This document shows positions 49,050 to 59,474 of a stretch of DNA of 64,000 bases, piece after piece. The translations under genes and the position numbers were made by a program. Source of the stretch: Chrysophaeum taylorii (Eukaryota; Sar; Pelagophyceae; Pelagomonadales; Pelagomonadaceae); assembly GCA_029834535.1 (NCBI GenBank), contig JAQMWT010000457.1, forward strand, positions 1 to 64,000, given 5' to 3'. Position 1 is the stretch's first letter; each line of letters begins with the position of its first letter. The notes under the pieces were generated by a model. It had not been told where the DNA came from, ran no database searches, and worked only from the letters and a program-made list of their open reading frames with translations.

Positions 49050-49735
49050 TGTATGTGGCATCGTACTGCGACCGCTCCTTAGAGTAGTATACCCGTATCT
49101 TTCTTCATAGCATGTATAGTCTTCCGCTCTCTCCGTGTGCTTCATTTCTTCTTCTGCTTTCTTGTCCTTTGCTGCTTCATCCGTCTGGTCCTTAGCCGAC
49201 CTCTTCTCTTCGCTTGCGTCGCCAGCTTCTTCTGCTTGCAACTTCCCCTCTCCCTATATCTCCGAATGCTTCTTTTGCTCTTTTTCTGTTTCTTTCTCCG
49301 CCGCCCTGCCTATTCCCCCCCGTTCTCTCTCCATCGTCCCCCTGCTTCTGCCGCCCCAGGCTTCAAATGCGCCTTCTTGCTTCTTTCTTCGCCGTCCTCT
49401 GCGGCCATTTCTTCTTTCTTTCTTTCTTTTTCTTTCTTTCTCTCTCCACAACGGCGCTAACCCAATGTTCTCGCTCGTCGAGCCTGGGAATGGCTCACCA
49501 TATTTTATGGGAGTTGCTTCCCACAATGAAAAAAAAATGAACCTGGCTAGTGTTTTTTTTTTGTCGATAATTCATGCTCTTCGAATGAGCCTGAGAGTTG
49601 CTCCCCGTAAGATTGAGTCTCCTTTGCGCTTTCTTGCTTTCCTCCTCGCCGTCCTCTGCGGTCGTCGGTGTCTTTTTCTTCAGTCTTTCTCTTCTTTTGA
49701 GCGATCATCCATGCTAGCTCTTCGAGCCTTGCTAA
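49050..49735 (-). repeat. Two dispersed purine-rich repeat units in tandem
   Basis: In minus orientation one unit begins near 49735 after (TTA)n with 'AAGGCTCGAAGAGCTAGCA' and 'TGGATGATCGCTCAAAAG'. The second begins near 49493 with 'CCATTCCCAGGCTCGACGAG'. Both continue into A/G-rich tails with 'CCGCAGAGGACGGCGA' blocks. They are relatives of the units at 9329 and 34283. Confidence 0.55.
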
Positions 49736-51346
49736 CCATAATAATAATAATAATAATAATAATAGTAATAATAGTAATAATAGTAATAAGTCCGCGGTCC
49801 GACTTGCGATTCCCCCGAACGCGAGTTTCGCAGGCGCGTGAGTACAGGTCTAGGAGGTAATTCACTCCTTGGCGCGCATGTATACCATGATCGACGAAAA
49901 AACATGCTGCGCGCTGCGAAAATACCCTGCCCAGTCGTGCTTCTGCTCGCACAGCCAGTTGTACCAATGCCCCGCATTTAAAAGTCGACTCTTAGAAAAC
50001 CATCGCAAGCCCTGGTTGTGGTTGTGTTACGCAGATCCGAACATCTTCAACTAGAGGTCAGGAGGTAAGAGTCATCCTGTCGTCATCGAGGCCGTCTCAC
50101 TCAAACGAGGGAATGTTGACAACGTCCCCGCCAAGACGCTGCAATATTCAGGACTTGATGCGCGTAGAGCCGTTCTAAAGTCTCGTTCTCTCTGGGGTGG
50201 TAGTTGAATGGCCCGTCGACTTCGCTTGGCGTTATGTTGCGCCAAGAGACGATCACTCTTTAGAAGGTGAATAGCATCTTACGAGCGCGAAATGCTTGGT
50301 ACCCCAAAGGAAGGAAGGAAGGAAGGAACGCCGCATTCCCGGGCACGCGGTGTCGGTCCACGAGTCAGCGCTCGTACTCGCGCATGGATTCCTACCCGAG
50401 TTACGAGAAGACGTCGTCCTTCGTACGTCGCGTGCCATCGTCTGGCGCGAGCGAAGACGCCATGCTTGCCGAAGCCCCCAGCCGGGCGTCGCTCAAATGT
50501 TGTAGGTACTCCAGAAACGCAAACAACCGCGGAGCCGATGCAGCTGGTAGCGCCGTAACGTGCGATGCAACGCCGTGAGTGGAAAGAAACCTCACTCGAA
50601 ACTAGAGCAAGTCGCGTGATCATGCCTTGCACGCGCACCTTGCATTATGCGCAACAATCACGACGATGGACGCTTGCTATTTCGGCGTTGCCGAAAGCTG
50701 AGAAACGCGTTGAAGACATCGGTCCTTTTAGAAGAAGAAGAAGAAGAAGAACCCCCATGGGGACACTTGCACGGCGAGGCAGTAAGTCGAAAAATATCGC
50801 GACGCGAGCCTTTATTCGCCACGTGGGTGGGCCCGGCATGCCACTCGTACTGGAAAGGATGCAGCACGCGTTGTGGAAAGGCGCCAGGCACTAGCATCCA
50901 ATTCCTCACCAAATTGAGCGATGACGAAGATCAATATGTCTGGCGCACAAGAGATAGGAACAGCAGTATTTGGCAACGCAGGGACGACAAATGACGTGCT
51001 ATGGGTCTACTACAAATAATATATATATACAAGTAGAAGAAGTCGTGCGGAATGACTTCAGTAGCCAATGATGCCGAAACAAAGAAAATACGCCCACCGT
51101 GAGGTGGTGGATGTGACACAGCAGCAAACAGGCAGTCTTCCGTAATGCAACAAGCCTGTCGTCGTCGTCGTCGTCGTCGTCGTCGGAGTTTGTTTGATTT
51201 GATTTGATTTGATTTGATCAAAGGGCATACAATGAAAGGTCGTAAAAGTTATTTTATTTTATTTTTTTTCAAGAAAAAAGTCAATGCTTTTTTGAAAACC
51301 CCCGGTAAAGTAAAGTAAAGTAGAGGAGTGAAAAAAGAAAGAATAA
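49736..51346. other. Intergenic with many simple repeats
   Basis: (TAA)n at 49738-49790, (AAGG)n near 50310-50327, (GAA)n near 50731-50750, (AT)n near 51017-51030, (CGT)n at 51160-51184 and (GATTT)n near 51193-51218. The 50-bp AT-rich zone ending at 51347 probably holds the promoter of the next gene. Confidence 0.45.
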
Positions 51347-53584
51347 ATGGCTGCGTCGTCGTCGCCGTCTTTCAATGCGCTGTATGAGCGTGTCGAGTCA
51401 GGGCGGCTGCGGGTGGTGTTCGTGCTCGGGCTCGCTCGCGGCGGGACGACGTGCGTGGAGAAGTATCTGTACGAGACGCTCGCGTTCGACGCGCAGATAA
51501 ACGAGCCGTCGCTGGTGGGACCGCCTCGGCCTAGAAAGCAGGAAGAAGAGGAGGTGTCCCAGGAATCGCGGATGGAGGTGACGTTCAATCGCGTGGTGTC
51601 CCACGTCGAGCGGCTCGAGGAGGAAAAAAAGTTCATGACGATCTTGGTGAAGGAGGTGAGCAACAAGGTGTTGCCGGCGATGATTCCGTTTTGGGCAAAA
51701 TTGTGCTCGCGCTGGATCGTCGTAGTCCGGAATCCGCTGCTGCAGATGGAGTCGCGGCTGAAGAGCATGTTGGACCGCGTGGATTCGGAAGCGCTGGTGA
51801 GTCTGGGGGTGTTTCCCGACGCCCTCGCGCGGGCGATGGCCGTGCACGGGAAGAAGGTGTTTACGACGCCTTCGGCGGCGCTGGACACGTGGAAGGTCCG
51901 ATACCGGTCCATGAAGCGGGACCGGAACTTCGAGGGGTTGGGGCCGGGGGCGATGCGAGCCTGCGCGCTGCACCCGTTTTTCGAGTGGCCCGAGGTCCAG
52001 GCTGAGGTGTTGGGTCGCGACGTCGCTTTGCCTCTGGACGAGTTCTTGAAGCTGAGCGACGAAGAGTGCGCCGAGGTGCTCGCGTGGCGCCTCGGGTGGG
52101 CGCCGCTGCGGCGGCAGCTCGATGCCCTCGAAGGGAGTAATATCGATCTCGTGATCGTTGACTTTTCCTCCTTTCAAATGGATCCCTCGGACCTCGCGGA
52201 GTGGGTCGCCGATCGGGCGTTCGACGGCGCGGTCGGCGGCGACGAGAACGACTCGAAGAAGATGAAGAAGAAGGCGTTCGAGACGTGCGCCAACGGGCAA
52301 GACTGGACCGAGGCGAGCTGGGAGAAGTGGTACGCGACGCCCTGCTTTTCCAAGGCGTCCGCGAGCCGCGCGATCGACCCCGTCTCGAAGCGGCCGCTCG
52401 AGATGGACCGGTTCCCGTCGTTCGTGAGGGCTCGCCTCAGAGAGGCGTGCGCGGCGTGGGCCGACTTGGTCGTGTGCGACGCGCGCGCCCTCCGGCCTCC
52501 GCGGCCGGCCCTCCGCGCCCCCTTTCTGGGCCTCGACCCCCTGCACGACGCGCTCTGCGCCGCCAAGCAGGCTTCCTGGCGGACGGTCCGCGCGCGCCGG
52601 TGGCGAGGTCGCGAACGCGCTCTCGACGCCGCGCTGATCTCGCTCGAGCAGCGCGACCACCCGTCGTGGCCGATGCTCCTCGACGTCGTGTGTTCCCTGC
52701 TGGTGGTGATAGCCCAGGCTTGGATGCTGTTCCAGTGCGGGCTCGCCTTTCTCTGGGAGCAGCGCGTCCGCCTCGTCGCGACCCCTTGGCTCGTCTTCAA
52801 GCGCGGCGAGTATCCTTTGGCCGAGGACGCGCTCTTGAGCGTCGTGATTCCCGCCCACAACGAGGCCGCCACGATCAAGGACTGCGTGGAGGCCGTTCTC
52901 AAAAAGGCCAAGGACAAGGTCGAGGTCGTGGTCGTCGACGCCGGTTCCACCGACGGAACTAAACAAGTCCTCGAGACTGCCTTTCCGAACGACGAAATTT
53001 TGGTCGTCTCCTACCTCGACGGCGGCGGCCGCGGGCCCGCCCTCAACGCCGGCGCCAAGGCCGCCAATGGCGCGCTTCTCCTTTTCCTCCACGCCGACAC
53101 GATCGTCCCGCCGCACTACGATTGGGCTCTGCGCCTCGGCCTCGAAGACCCCAAGACGGAGATCCTCGCCTTCGGCTTCGAAACCTCTCTACCCCGCGAC
53201 ACCCTCCTCGCCGCCGTCCTCGAAGCCTCCGCAAACTTCCGCTCCCGCCGCTTCCAGCTCCCCTGGGGGGACCAGGGTCTCGCCATCACGAAGCGTCGCT
53301 TCGACGCCCTCGACGGCTTCAGGCCGATCCCTTTGTTCGAAGATTTGGACCTCGTCGTCCGGGCGCGCGCCCTCGGCGCCTACCGCGGCCGCCGGATCAT
53401 AACGCTGGACGACGTCCGCGTCGTCACCTCGGCGAGGCGCTACCTCCACAACGCGGTCACCCAAAACTTCCTCAACGCGGCCCTCGTCTTCCGCTGGCAC
53501 CTCGGCGCCACCCCGAGCCAGCTCTTCCGGCACTACTACGGCACCCCCATCGCCCTCCAGCCCAGCGTCGAGATGAAGGCCTGA
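51347..53584 (+). CDS. Fusion of a sulfotransferase-like domain and a GT2 glycosyltransferase
   Basis: This 745-residue protein starts at ATG 51347. Residues about 20-430 look like a P-loop sulfotransferase: 'VVFVLGLARGGTTCVEKY' (phosphosulfate loop, 28-35) and 'RWIVVVRNPLLQMESRL' (3'-phosphate loop, 121-137). Residues about 442-472 are strongly hydrophobic ('LLDVVCSLLVVIAQAWMLF'), a probable membrane segment. Residues about 494-720 are a family 2 glycosyltransferase of the TIGR04283 kind: 'LLSVVIPAHNEAATI', 'VVVVDAGSTDGT', the metal-binding 'FLHADT' (near 582) and 'FEDLDLVVRAR' (near 665). Both domains keep their key loops. A role in making and sulfating a glycan or glycolipid is inferred from the fusion. 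It converges with the desaturase gene. Confidence 0.82.
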   Translation: MAASSSPSFNALYERVESGRLRVVFVLGLARGGTTCVEKYLYETLAFDAQINEPSLVGPPRPRKQEEEEVSQESRMEVTFNRVVSHVERLEEEKKFMTILVKEVSNKVLPAMIPFWAKLCSRWIVVVRNPLLQMESRLKSMLDRVDSEALVSLGVFPDALARAMAVHGKKVFTTPSAALDTWKVRYRSMKRDRNFEGLGPGAMRACALHPFFEWPEVQAEVLGRDVALPLDEFLKLSDEECAEVLAWRLGWAPLRRQLDALEGSNIDLVIVDFSSFQMDPSDLAEWVADRAFDGAVGGDENDSKKMKKKAFETCANGQDWTEASWEKWYATPCFSKASASRAIDPVSKRPLEMDRFPSFVRARLREACAAWADLVVCDARALRPPRPALRAPFLGLDPLHDALCAAKQASWRTVRARRWRGRERALDAALISLEQRDHPSWPMLLDVVCSLLVVIAQAWMLFQCGLAFLWEQRVRLVATPWLVFKRGEYPLAEDALLSVVIPAHNEAATIKDCVEAVLKKAKDKVEVVVVDAGSTDGTKQVLETAFPNDEILVVSYLDGGGRGPALNAGAKAANGALLLFLHADTIVPPHYDWALRLGLEDPKTEILAFGFETSLPRDTLLAAVLEASANFRSRRFQLPWGDQGLAITKRRFDALDGFRPIPLFEDLDLVVRARALGAYRGRRIITLDDVRVVTSARRYLHNAVTQNFLNAALVFRWHLGATPSQLFRHYYGTPIALQPSVEMKA

Positions 53585-53923
53585 TGATGTGATGTGCTGT
53601 GGTGTGATGTGATGTGATATGGTATGGTATGGTACCCCGCTTATTATATCATCACATCACATCACATCACATCACATCACATCACATCACCACCGCCCTT
53701 GGTTTGGCGGCGGACCCAACATAATTAACTAATAAAGTGCGGATTTGCCGCCGACGTGGCGCCCATCGTTCGTCGTTACGAGGTTGCTTGCTTTTTTTTC
53801 GGTCCAGCCGAAGTCAGTGCAGTCCCTTAATATTATTAGTAGGGGATTTCAAACAGGGAGGGGGGTCTCGGAAGGAAGTCGTCAGGTCTCGGAAGGAAGG
53901 AAGTCGTCAGGTCTCAGGTCAGG
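53585..53923. repeat. Inverted GATGT/ACATC microsatellite between convergent genes
   Basis: GATGT-type units (53584-53620) face (CACAT)n units (53650-53690), giving a long imperfect hairpin just after the fusion gene's stop codon. It may act in 3'-end formation of either transcript. A (GGTCTCGGAAGGAAG)n short repeat lies near 53865-53900. Confidence 0.7.
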
Positions 53924-55474
53924 TCAGGAGGACGCGGCTTTTTGCTTGCGCAAGAGGGCTTTCTCGGGAGTCTCCGGGTGGGTGAAGTCTGTGCCCAAGA
54001 GCGGGGCGAACGCGGGGCCTTGGAGGAGCTGGGGCACGTCGAAGGTCAGGAAGAGGTGGACAAAACCCTCGACCGAGGCGTGGCGCTTGAAGTTGGCACG
54101 AGCCCGAGTGAGGCGGAGATGAGTCGGATCGGCACTGTCGAGGCGCAAGGGCTTCTTGACATCATCGCCCGCGCTGCTGGCTTTGGAAGACCGGATCGGC
54201 TCGAGGCGACTTTTGAGCTCGGCGACGACGTGGGCGATCGTGGGCGGGTCCGGGCGGGCCCTGGTCGGAATGTGGATGAAGTGGTTCTTGACATATTGCG
54301 GGAGCTTGCCACAAGCGACGTGGGCCCAGACGTCCCAAACGGAAGTGCGAGCAAAAGTGAGGAACATGACGTCGGCGTCGTGCGTCTTGAGTTTTTCGAC
54401 GTGCGCGTAGAAGGAATTCGGGATGTCGCTCCAGTGCGTTCCGCTGGCGGCGTGGTGGACGACGTGGTAGCCCTCGTTGAACTGGGTTCGGTTTTCGAGA
54501 CTGTCGATGATGTTGTAGGCGAGGCCGCTATTAAAGTCGAAAACAGAGGCGGGGGGGTTGGGAGCGTCGGGTTGCACGACAAACAGGTGCTGGCACCAGT
54601 TCCGCACGGCGTCGGTGGCGTGGTCGTAGAGCCAAGGCGCACCGAAAACGAAGAAAGTGGCCCAGCCCGAAACGTTTGTCGCGAGCCACCGGACGACGTA
54701 AAAAAACGAACCGATGAACGCGACCGCAGTCAAGCACCAGTCCGTGCGTCCAGTTTGGAGCGCGTACAGCGGGAGTTCGACGTAGGCACCGATTTGGAAG
54801 CGGAGCCAGTAGTTTGCAAAGGCGATCCAGGAATCGCGCAGGAACGGCTCGGTACTGCTAACGTCGTAGTATCCGTTGTTGCCGACGTGGTGCATAACCG
54901 GGTGGTGCAGCAAAAAGACGACCGGCGGAATTCCCATGAGCGGGTCGAGGAAGATATTCGGCAAAATATTGAGGGCGCGCCACTCGAACAGGGGCGCGTG
55001 CGACGTAAAATGCCGGAAGTGCAACATGCCGTTCATGAAGAACCGAACCCGCACGAATTGGTAAGCCCCGCCCCCAAAGGCGACGGCAACGCTGAACGGT
55101 GCTTGGAGGAACAGCCAGTAGGTCACCAAGGCCATCGGGACGAGCACGCAGCAACATGCGACCAGCAGGTGCAGGAGCGGCAGATCTCGCTTATCTCTCA
55201 GCAACGGCCCGAACAGCGGCTCCGTAAACCCAAACCGGACCGGACATTCGAGCCGAGGACCCACAAAGTCAGAGTTCTTCTTCTTGTTGCTCGCGGCCAC
55301 ATTCGGCCACGTCATCACGGGCGCCGACGTGTCGACCTCCTCGTGCTCTAGCACCTTCCAAAAGCCTAGCAGGCCCAGGACGACGATCCCGGCCCACGTC
55401 GCCACCGCACACGCGACGAAAAAACACAACATCCGCACGACGCCCAACGTCATCGCCAAGAACGTGATGATCAT
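53924..55474 (-). CDS. Membrane fatty-acid desaturase/hydroxylase family protein
   Basis: This 516-residue protein starts at the only in-frame ATG (55474). Coding-like sequence continues upstream without an ATG, so an extra 5' exon is possible. At least four hydrophobic segments are seen (about 3-36, 100-125, 128-140 and 243-282). Three histidine clusters are present: 'HFRHFTSH' (152-159), 'HHPVMHH' (190-196) and 'EGYHVVHH' (335-341), as needed for the di-iron centre. The family inserts double bonds or hydroxyl groups into lipid acyl chains, using O2 and an electron donor. No cytochrome b5 domain is fused. The long C-terminal cytosolic tail (about 380-516) is unusual for the family. Substrate and position of attack cannot be told. 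Confidence 0.85.
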   Translation of the reverse strand: MIITFLAMTLGVVRMLCFFVACAVATWAGIVVLGLLGFWKVLEHEEVDTSAPVMTWPNVAASNKKKNSDFVGPRLECPVRFGFTEPLFGPLLRDKRDLPLLHLLVACCCVLVPMALVTYWLFLQAPFSVAVAFGGGAYQFVRVRFFMNGMLHFRHFTSHAPLFEWRALNILPNIFLDPLMGIPPVVFLLHHPVMHHVGNNGYYDVSSTEPFLRDSWIAFANYWLRFQIGAYVELPLYALQTGRTDWCLTAVAFIGSFFYVVRWLATNVSGWATFFVFGAPWLYDHATDAVRNWCQHLFVVQPDAPNPPASVFDFNSGLAYNIIDSLENRTQFNEGYHVVHHAASGTHWSDIPNSFYAHVEKLKTHDADVMFLTFARTSVWDVWAHVACGKLPQYVKNHFIHIPTRARPDPPTIAHVVAELKSRLEPIRSSKASSAGDDVKKPLRLDSADPTHLRLTRARANFKRHASVEGFVHLFLTFDVPQLLQGPAFAPLLGTDFTHPETPEKALLRKQKAASS

Positions 55475-58173
55475 GATTACCTTCTTGCGCTGCTCCTCTC
55501 TCGGCTCTTGTTGCTCTGAAACTGCTTCTTCGTCAAAGTGGTCCGAAGACTGAGTTTGTGCTTTGCTCTTCCCTATCTGATGATGACATCATCTCCAGGT
55601 TGTACTCGTACAAAAAATCAACGCTAATTTTTTTTCAGAGTACAATTCGGTCGCGAAAATAATAAATCGAGTCGAAAATAATTGAGGCAAAAAATCGACT
55701 TATACACCTAATATAGGTTGTAAAAAGAAGGAAAGATAAGACTTATTAGTCAGCAGCAACAGAGTTACTGGTAATAAAGCTGCCTTCCTTCCTTACCACA
55801 CAGAAATGGCCCTCCCCGCCCGCCCTAGCAACGACATCAGGCCCGATCTGTGGAATTAACCCCATAACCTTATCGCGCGCTCAAGGGTACCGCTAAGCGG
55901 AAGCGGGCGGCCGGCCCCCGCGAGAAACTGGCAGCGCTACTGGGGCTTGGAAAGGAAGACGGATCATGGGAAGCGCTCCAAACGGGTCGAAGTTTTAGAA
56001 ATGGCAATTGAGGTAAATCGAAAGAGAGAGCGGAGAGGAAAGGAAAGGGCAGGGCACTCCTTCGCTGTCCTCCGGTGCGCTTTTTAAACCACGGTATGCC
56101 AACACGAGGAGGCGCCTTGCAGATTGCCTCGAGATAATATCACCTCGACTTGGCGCCGGTGTCGATGGCCACGGAGACAGCATATAATAGCCAAGCTGCT
56201 GCGAATGAGAGCCACGAGTACTGAAAGAAAGCGACGCAGTTTCTATGGCCATGGCAAGAACGCCGAATGCGCGTTTCGAGATTTCGTGAAAAGAATATGT
56301 GTAGGAGGCCGCTCGCGCGCGCGAAAAGACTACAGTTAGTCCGCTCCCCCCGCTGTTGTTTGCCTAGATGGTATGTTTGGCCAACGTTCGCCACAGGGCA
56401 CAAAGTTTGATAAGCGGCGTCCGAAATACGAGCCCAAGGTTTGCAGCAGCTTGGAACTCAATTCGTTTATAGCGGTGTAGACTGGCACATCTTTGATGAC
56501 CATCCTTGTGGGGCCTCTTCAATACCTAGGACACCTCAATCAGCCTTTCAATAATGATAAAGCAAGTGAAAGTCATCGCGATCGACCGAGGGGATTGGTA
56601 CTACAACCTTGACGGCCTAGTGATTATCGATGGTTGCTGTTCGACGCCCAGCTTCGAGACGGCAATAATCCACGACGTTTCTTTCTGTCGCGAGATACTA
56701 TAGCGAAGCTTGCGATTGCCGAACATGATCGAAAGAACAACCCCTGAATTTAGGGCCGTTTATCAATCAGTCCTTCGAGAATACCGAAGTCATTGACGAC
56801 CTCAGCTTTGCAGATATAGCCAGAGTCCGCCTCCAATATTTCTCCGACGATCATTCTCCCCGAGGCGTCGTCGAAAGGAGAAGGCGATCATCTTGGTTCT
56901 AGGGCATCATCGCGTAAGGCCATCTCGCGTCCGGTGCGTACGATTTTGTCGACGTTAGCTGCTTTGCCGGCATTCTCTTGATGATGACAACGCCTTTAAC
57001 GCGCTGTGGTCGTCGACAGCGCGCTCGGTTTGTTGCAGGGAAAACGACTCCATCACACGCCCCCCCGATCTTTTTGAAGGCCCGCCACGATTGGGTCTTG
57101 GACGACACTGCGCTCTGGCCATTTTAGCCTGGGGTCTGGAAGCACCCACGATCTGCCGTGGGCACGAGCTCTAGGAATGTTGTGTCAATCGCTCTTTACC
57201 GAGATTTTTCTCGCGTAGCTGCTCGCGAAAGGCCTCCTTGAGATGGAACGAGGTGCGAACGTGAATGTCGGGCACGATGCTGAGGGGCTAGCCTCGTCGT
57301 AGCGAAAGTAGACGAACGCGGCGTTGGCGACTCGCCCATTGGTTAATTAGCAATGTTGCGGCTAGGATGACGCCAAGTGCGATGCCGATCGCCTTTGCTT
57401 CGGAGCGTTCGCGAGAACTATTCTTTTCGCGGGCTTCGAGCGCTTCGACACTTTCCAACAGCGCGGCGATGTTGCCTCGAGTTGCGCAGCAAGGCAAATT
57501 TTTCGAAAGGTATTTCGCTGGACGGTGTCTCTATATACGCGAAAGCAGCCTGACGAGGCGTCTAGGTGTCAAAAGTTACCCGGGACGTCCGTGTCTGCTC
57601 ACGTCCGTCGCCCGCCTTTGCGAATTGATGCTTGCGTTCAGACAACACGCAAGATGCGCTTCTCTTATTATTCGGAATACGCCTCCAGGCTGTCGGCATG
57701 CCGATGCGAATTGGCTCGTACTGTAAGCATCGTGTCCCAGTCCGGCAGCCCGCGTCTGTGGGTCGTCCGCGTAAAAAAAGCTGCGTCCACAGTGAACATT
57801 CTCTGTCGATAGAGTAAGGGACAAGGATACGTTGCAGAAGGCGATGCTCTGAATCGGGCTTTCGTGAATGGACGGGGGAGGAGGAGGAATATGATTCGGA
57901 TGATAAGTCCCATCGCACGCAACACGCGAGCTATAGAAGAAGAGACGGATCGGATCGGAAAAGTACCTTCGGGTAGCTGCGTCAATCAAGACTGCTCAGA
58001 CAGACGGTCACGCACCGATGGAGGTTACTTTTCTACAGCTAAAAACGCCGAGCGTCTTTCCCGCCCGCGTCATCAACTCAGAAAAACCGGTGTGCTATGC
58101 GCAGGCTGTAGTTCGAGGAGGATTACGAGGTTATCGGCGAAGGGGGGGCGGGGCTTTAAAATAAAGGAAGATG
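55475..58173. other. Gene-poor region
   Basis: There are only short frames. A minus-strand stretch near 57110-56900 ('WRAFKKIGGACDGVVFPATN') and another near 56860-56760 look protein-like but broken. A minus-strand frame at 57497-57288 has a hydrophobic segment ('AIGIALGVILAATLLINQWA') but no ATG. None is nameable. Upstream of the desaturase an AT-rich zone (55610-55760) is visible. Confidence 0.35.
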
Positions 58174-59418
58174 TCAGGTTTGTTGGAAGAGAAAGTCAAT
58201 GGCACAGGCCTGGATCCACGAGGGAGCGCCGGCGGGATTGCCAGCGTCGCACCAACCAAGATGTCCGCCGTGGTCGGTCGCGGCGAAGACAAGGTTGGGG
58301 TTAGCGTAGACTTTGGTTAGGAGATAGTCCAAGTCGCCCCACAAGGCGATGGGGTCGTCGGCAGCGTTGACGACAAGGAGTGGCTTCGCGACTTTGTCGA
58401 GGCGCTGGTTGGCGCTGCTAAACTCGTAGTAGGCCTCAACGGTGGGAAAGCCAAAGCAGGGTGCCGTGATGGCCTCATCGATGACACGAATTGAGGTCGC
58501 GTTGGTGGCCTTGTCGATGTCCGGCACGTAGGTGCCACCCGCCCACGCCGGCACCGGCTTTGGCGTGCCGGCGGCATCCAGGAAGAGACATCGGTGCTCT
58601 CGGAACTTTTCGGCGAGGGAGGATCCAATTCTGCGGTCGTAGACGTTGCTATGAAACCAGCGCTCGAGGTTGGCCGAGCTGAGGGGCATGTCGAGGGGCG
58701 CGGCAAGCGCGCAGGCCTTGTCGACGTCGAGGCCCTCGGCCAACGCGTTGACGACGATCGTACCCGAGTTGCTCCAGCCGATGGCGGCGAGCATCGAAGG
58801 TTCGAGGGACGCCCGAAGCTCGGAGACGGCGAGGGCGACGTCCTCGGTCGAGCCACGGTAGGCCGAGAAGAATCGGGGTGATGTCACGGGGCTCTCGCCG
58901 CACGAGCGCATGTTGAGGACTGCCACGTGCGCGACGCCTCGCGCCTTGGCGTACGCACCCATCGTCCGTACGTAGGTGTCCTGCGACCCGCCGCCTAGCC
59001 CCGACAGGAGAAGCAGGCATCTCCCCCATTTCAATGGGGGGTGTTTGTTTTCTTCGTCTTCCACGATCTCGACGCCGGAAATCGTCTCGTCGGAAATCGC
59101 GTCGAGCATGTCGAGGGCCAGCGTGCCGCCGTCGGGCGTCGCGAGCAGACGCCGGCGGTACCGGCACCACGGCGCCGCCCGCGCCTTGGCGGCCCAGATG
59201 GTATGGACGTGCCCGTTTCGGAGGTATGTAGGCGCTTCGTACCACTTCGACCAAGTCCGCAGCCCCGCCGGAACAAGTTCCGGCGACGCCGTGTACACAC
59301 CCGCCACGCCGCGCCGCTTCTCCATCGTCTCCACGGTCCTTGTTGTTGTTGGTCGCGGCATGGTCGGGGTCAAGGCGTAAACCGACACTACCACGACCGC
59401 TGCTGATAACGATAACAT
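58174..59418 (-). CDS. YheT/ABHD1-3-type alpha/beta hydrolase
   Basis: This 414-residue protein starts at ATG 59418, with a hydrophobic N-terminus (1-18) that suggests an anchor or signal. The family markers are 'NGHVHTIWA' (68-76), 'LLSGLGGGSQDTYVR' (137-151), 'NMRSCGESP' (169-177), the nucleophile elbow 'GWSNSG' with Ser216, the acid in 'NAADDPI' (Asp354/355) and 'DHGGHLGW' with His386. These match the ABHD1/ABHD3/YheT (UPF0017) group, whose members include phospholipases and medium-chain esterases. The elbow has Ser instead of Gly at the last small position, a mild change. The triad is complete. The lipid substrate is inferred from the family only. Confidence 0.88.
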   Translation of the reverse strand: MLSLSAAVVVVSVYALTPTMPRPTTTRTVETMEKRRGVAGVYTASPELVPAGLRTWSKWYEAPTYLRNGHVHTIWAAKARAAPWCRYRRRLLATPDGGTLALDMLDAISDETISGVEIVEDEENKHPPLKWGRCLLLLSGLGGGSQDTYVRTMGAYAKARGVAHVAVLNMRSCGESPVTSPRFFSAYRGSTEDVALAVSELRASLEPSMLAAIGWSNSGTIVVNALAEGLDVDKACALAAPLDMPLSSANLERWFHSNVYDRRIGSSLAEKFREHRCLFLDAAGTPKPVPAWAGGTYVPDIDKATNATSIRVIDEAITAPCFGFPTVEAYYEFSSANQRLDKVAKPLLVVNAADDPIALWGDLDYLLTKVYANPNLVFAATDHGGHLGWCDAGNPAGAPSWIQACAIDFLFQQT

Positions 59419-59474
59419 GGTGGTATGGGTGGAATGCTGACGTCACCCGGAAAGATTGCTTTTAGGCCACGTCA

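Noticed and set aside
51398-53116. 572-codon minus-strand frame opposite the fusion gene
   Set aside because: Antisense shadow. The plus strand carries both enzyme domains with all loops.
53942-55351. 469-codon plus-strand frame opposite the desaturase
   Set aside because: Antisense shadow of a protein with three intact histidine boxes.
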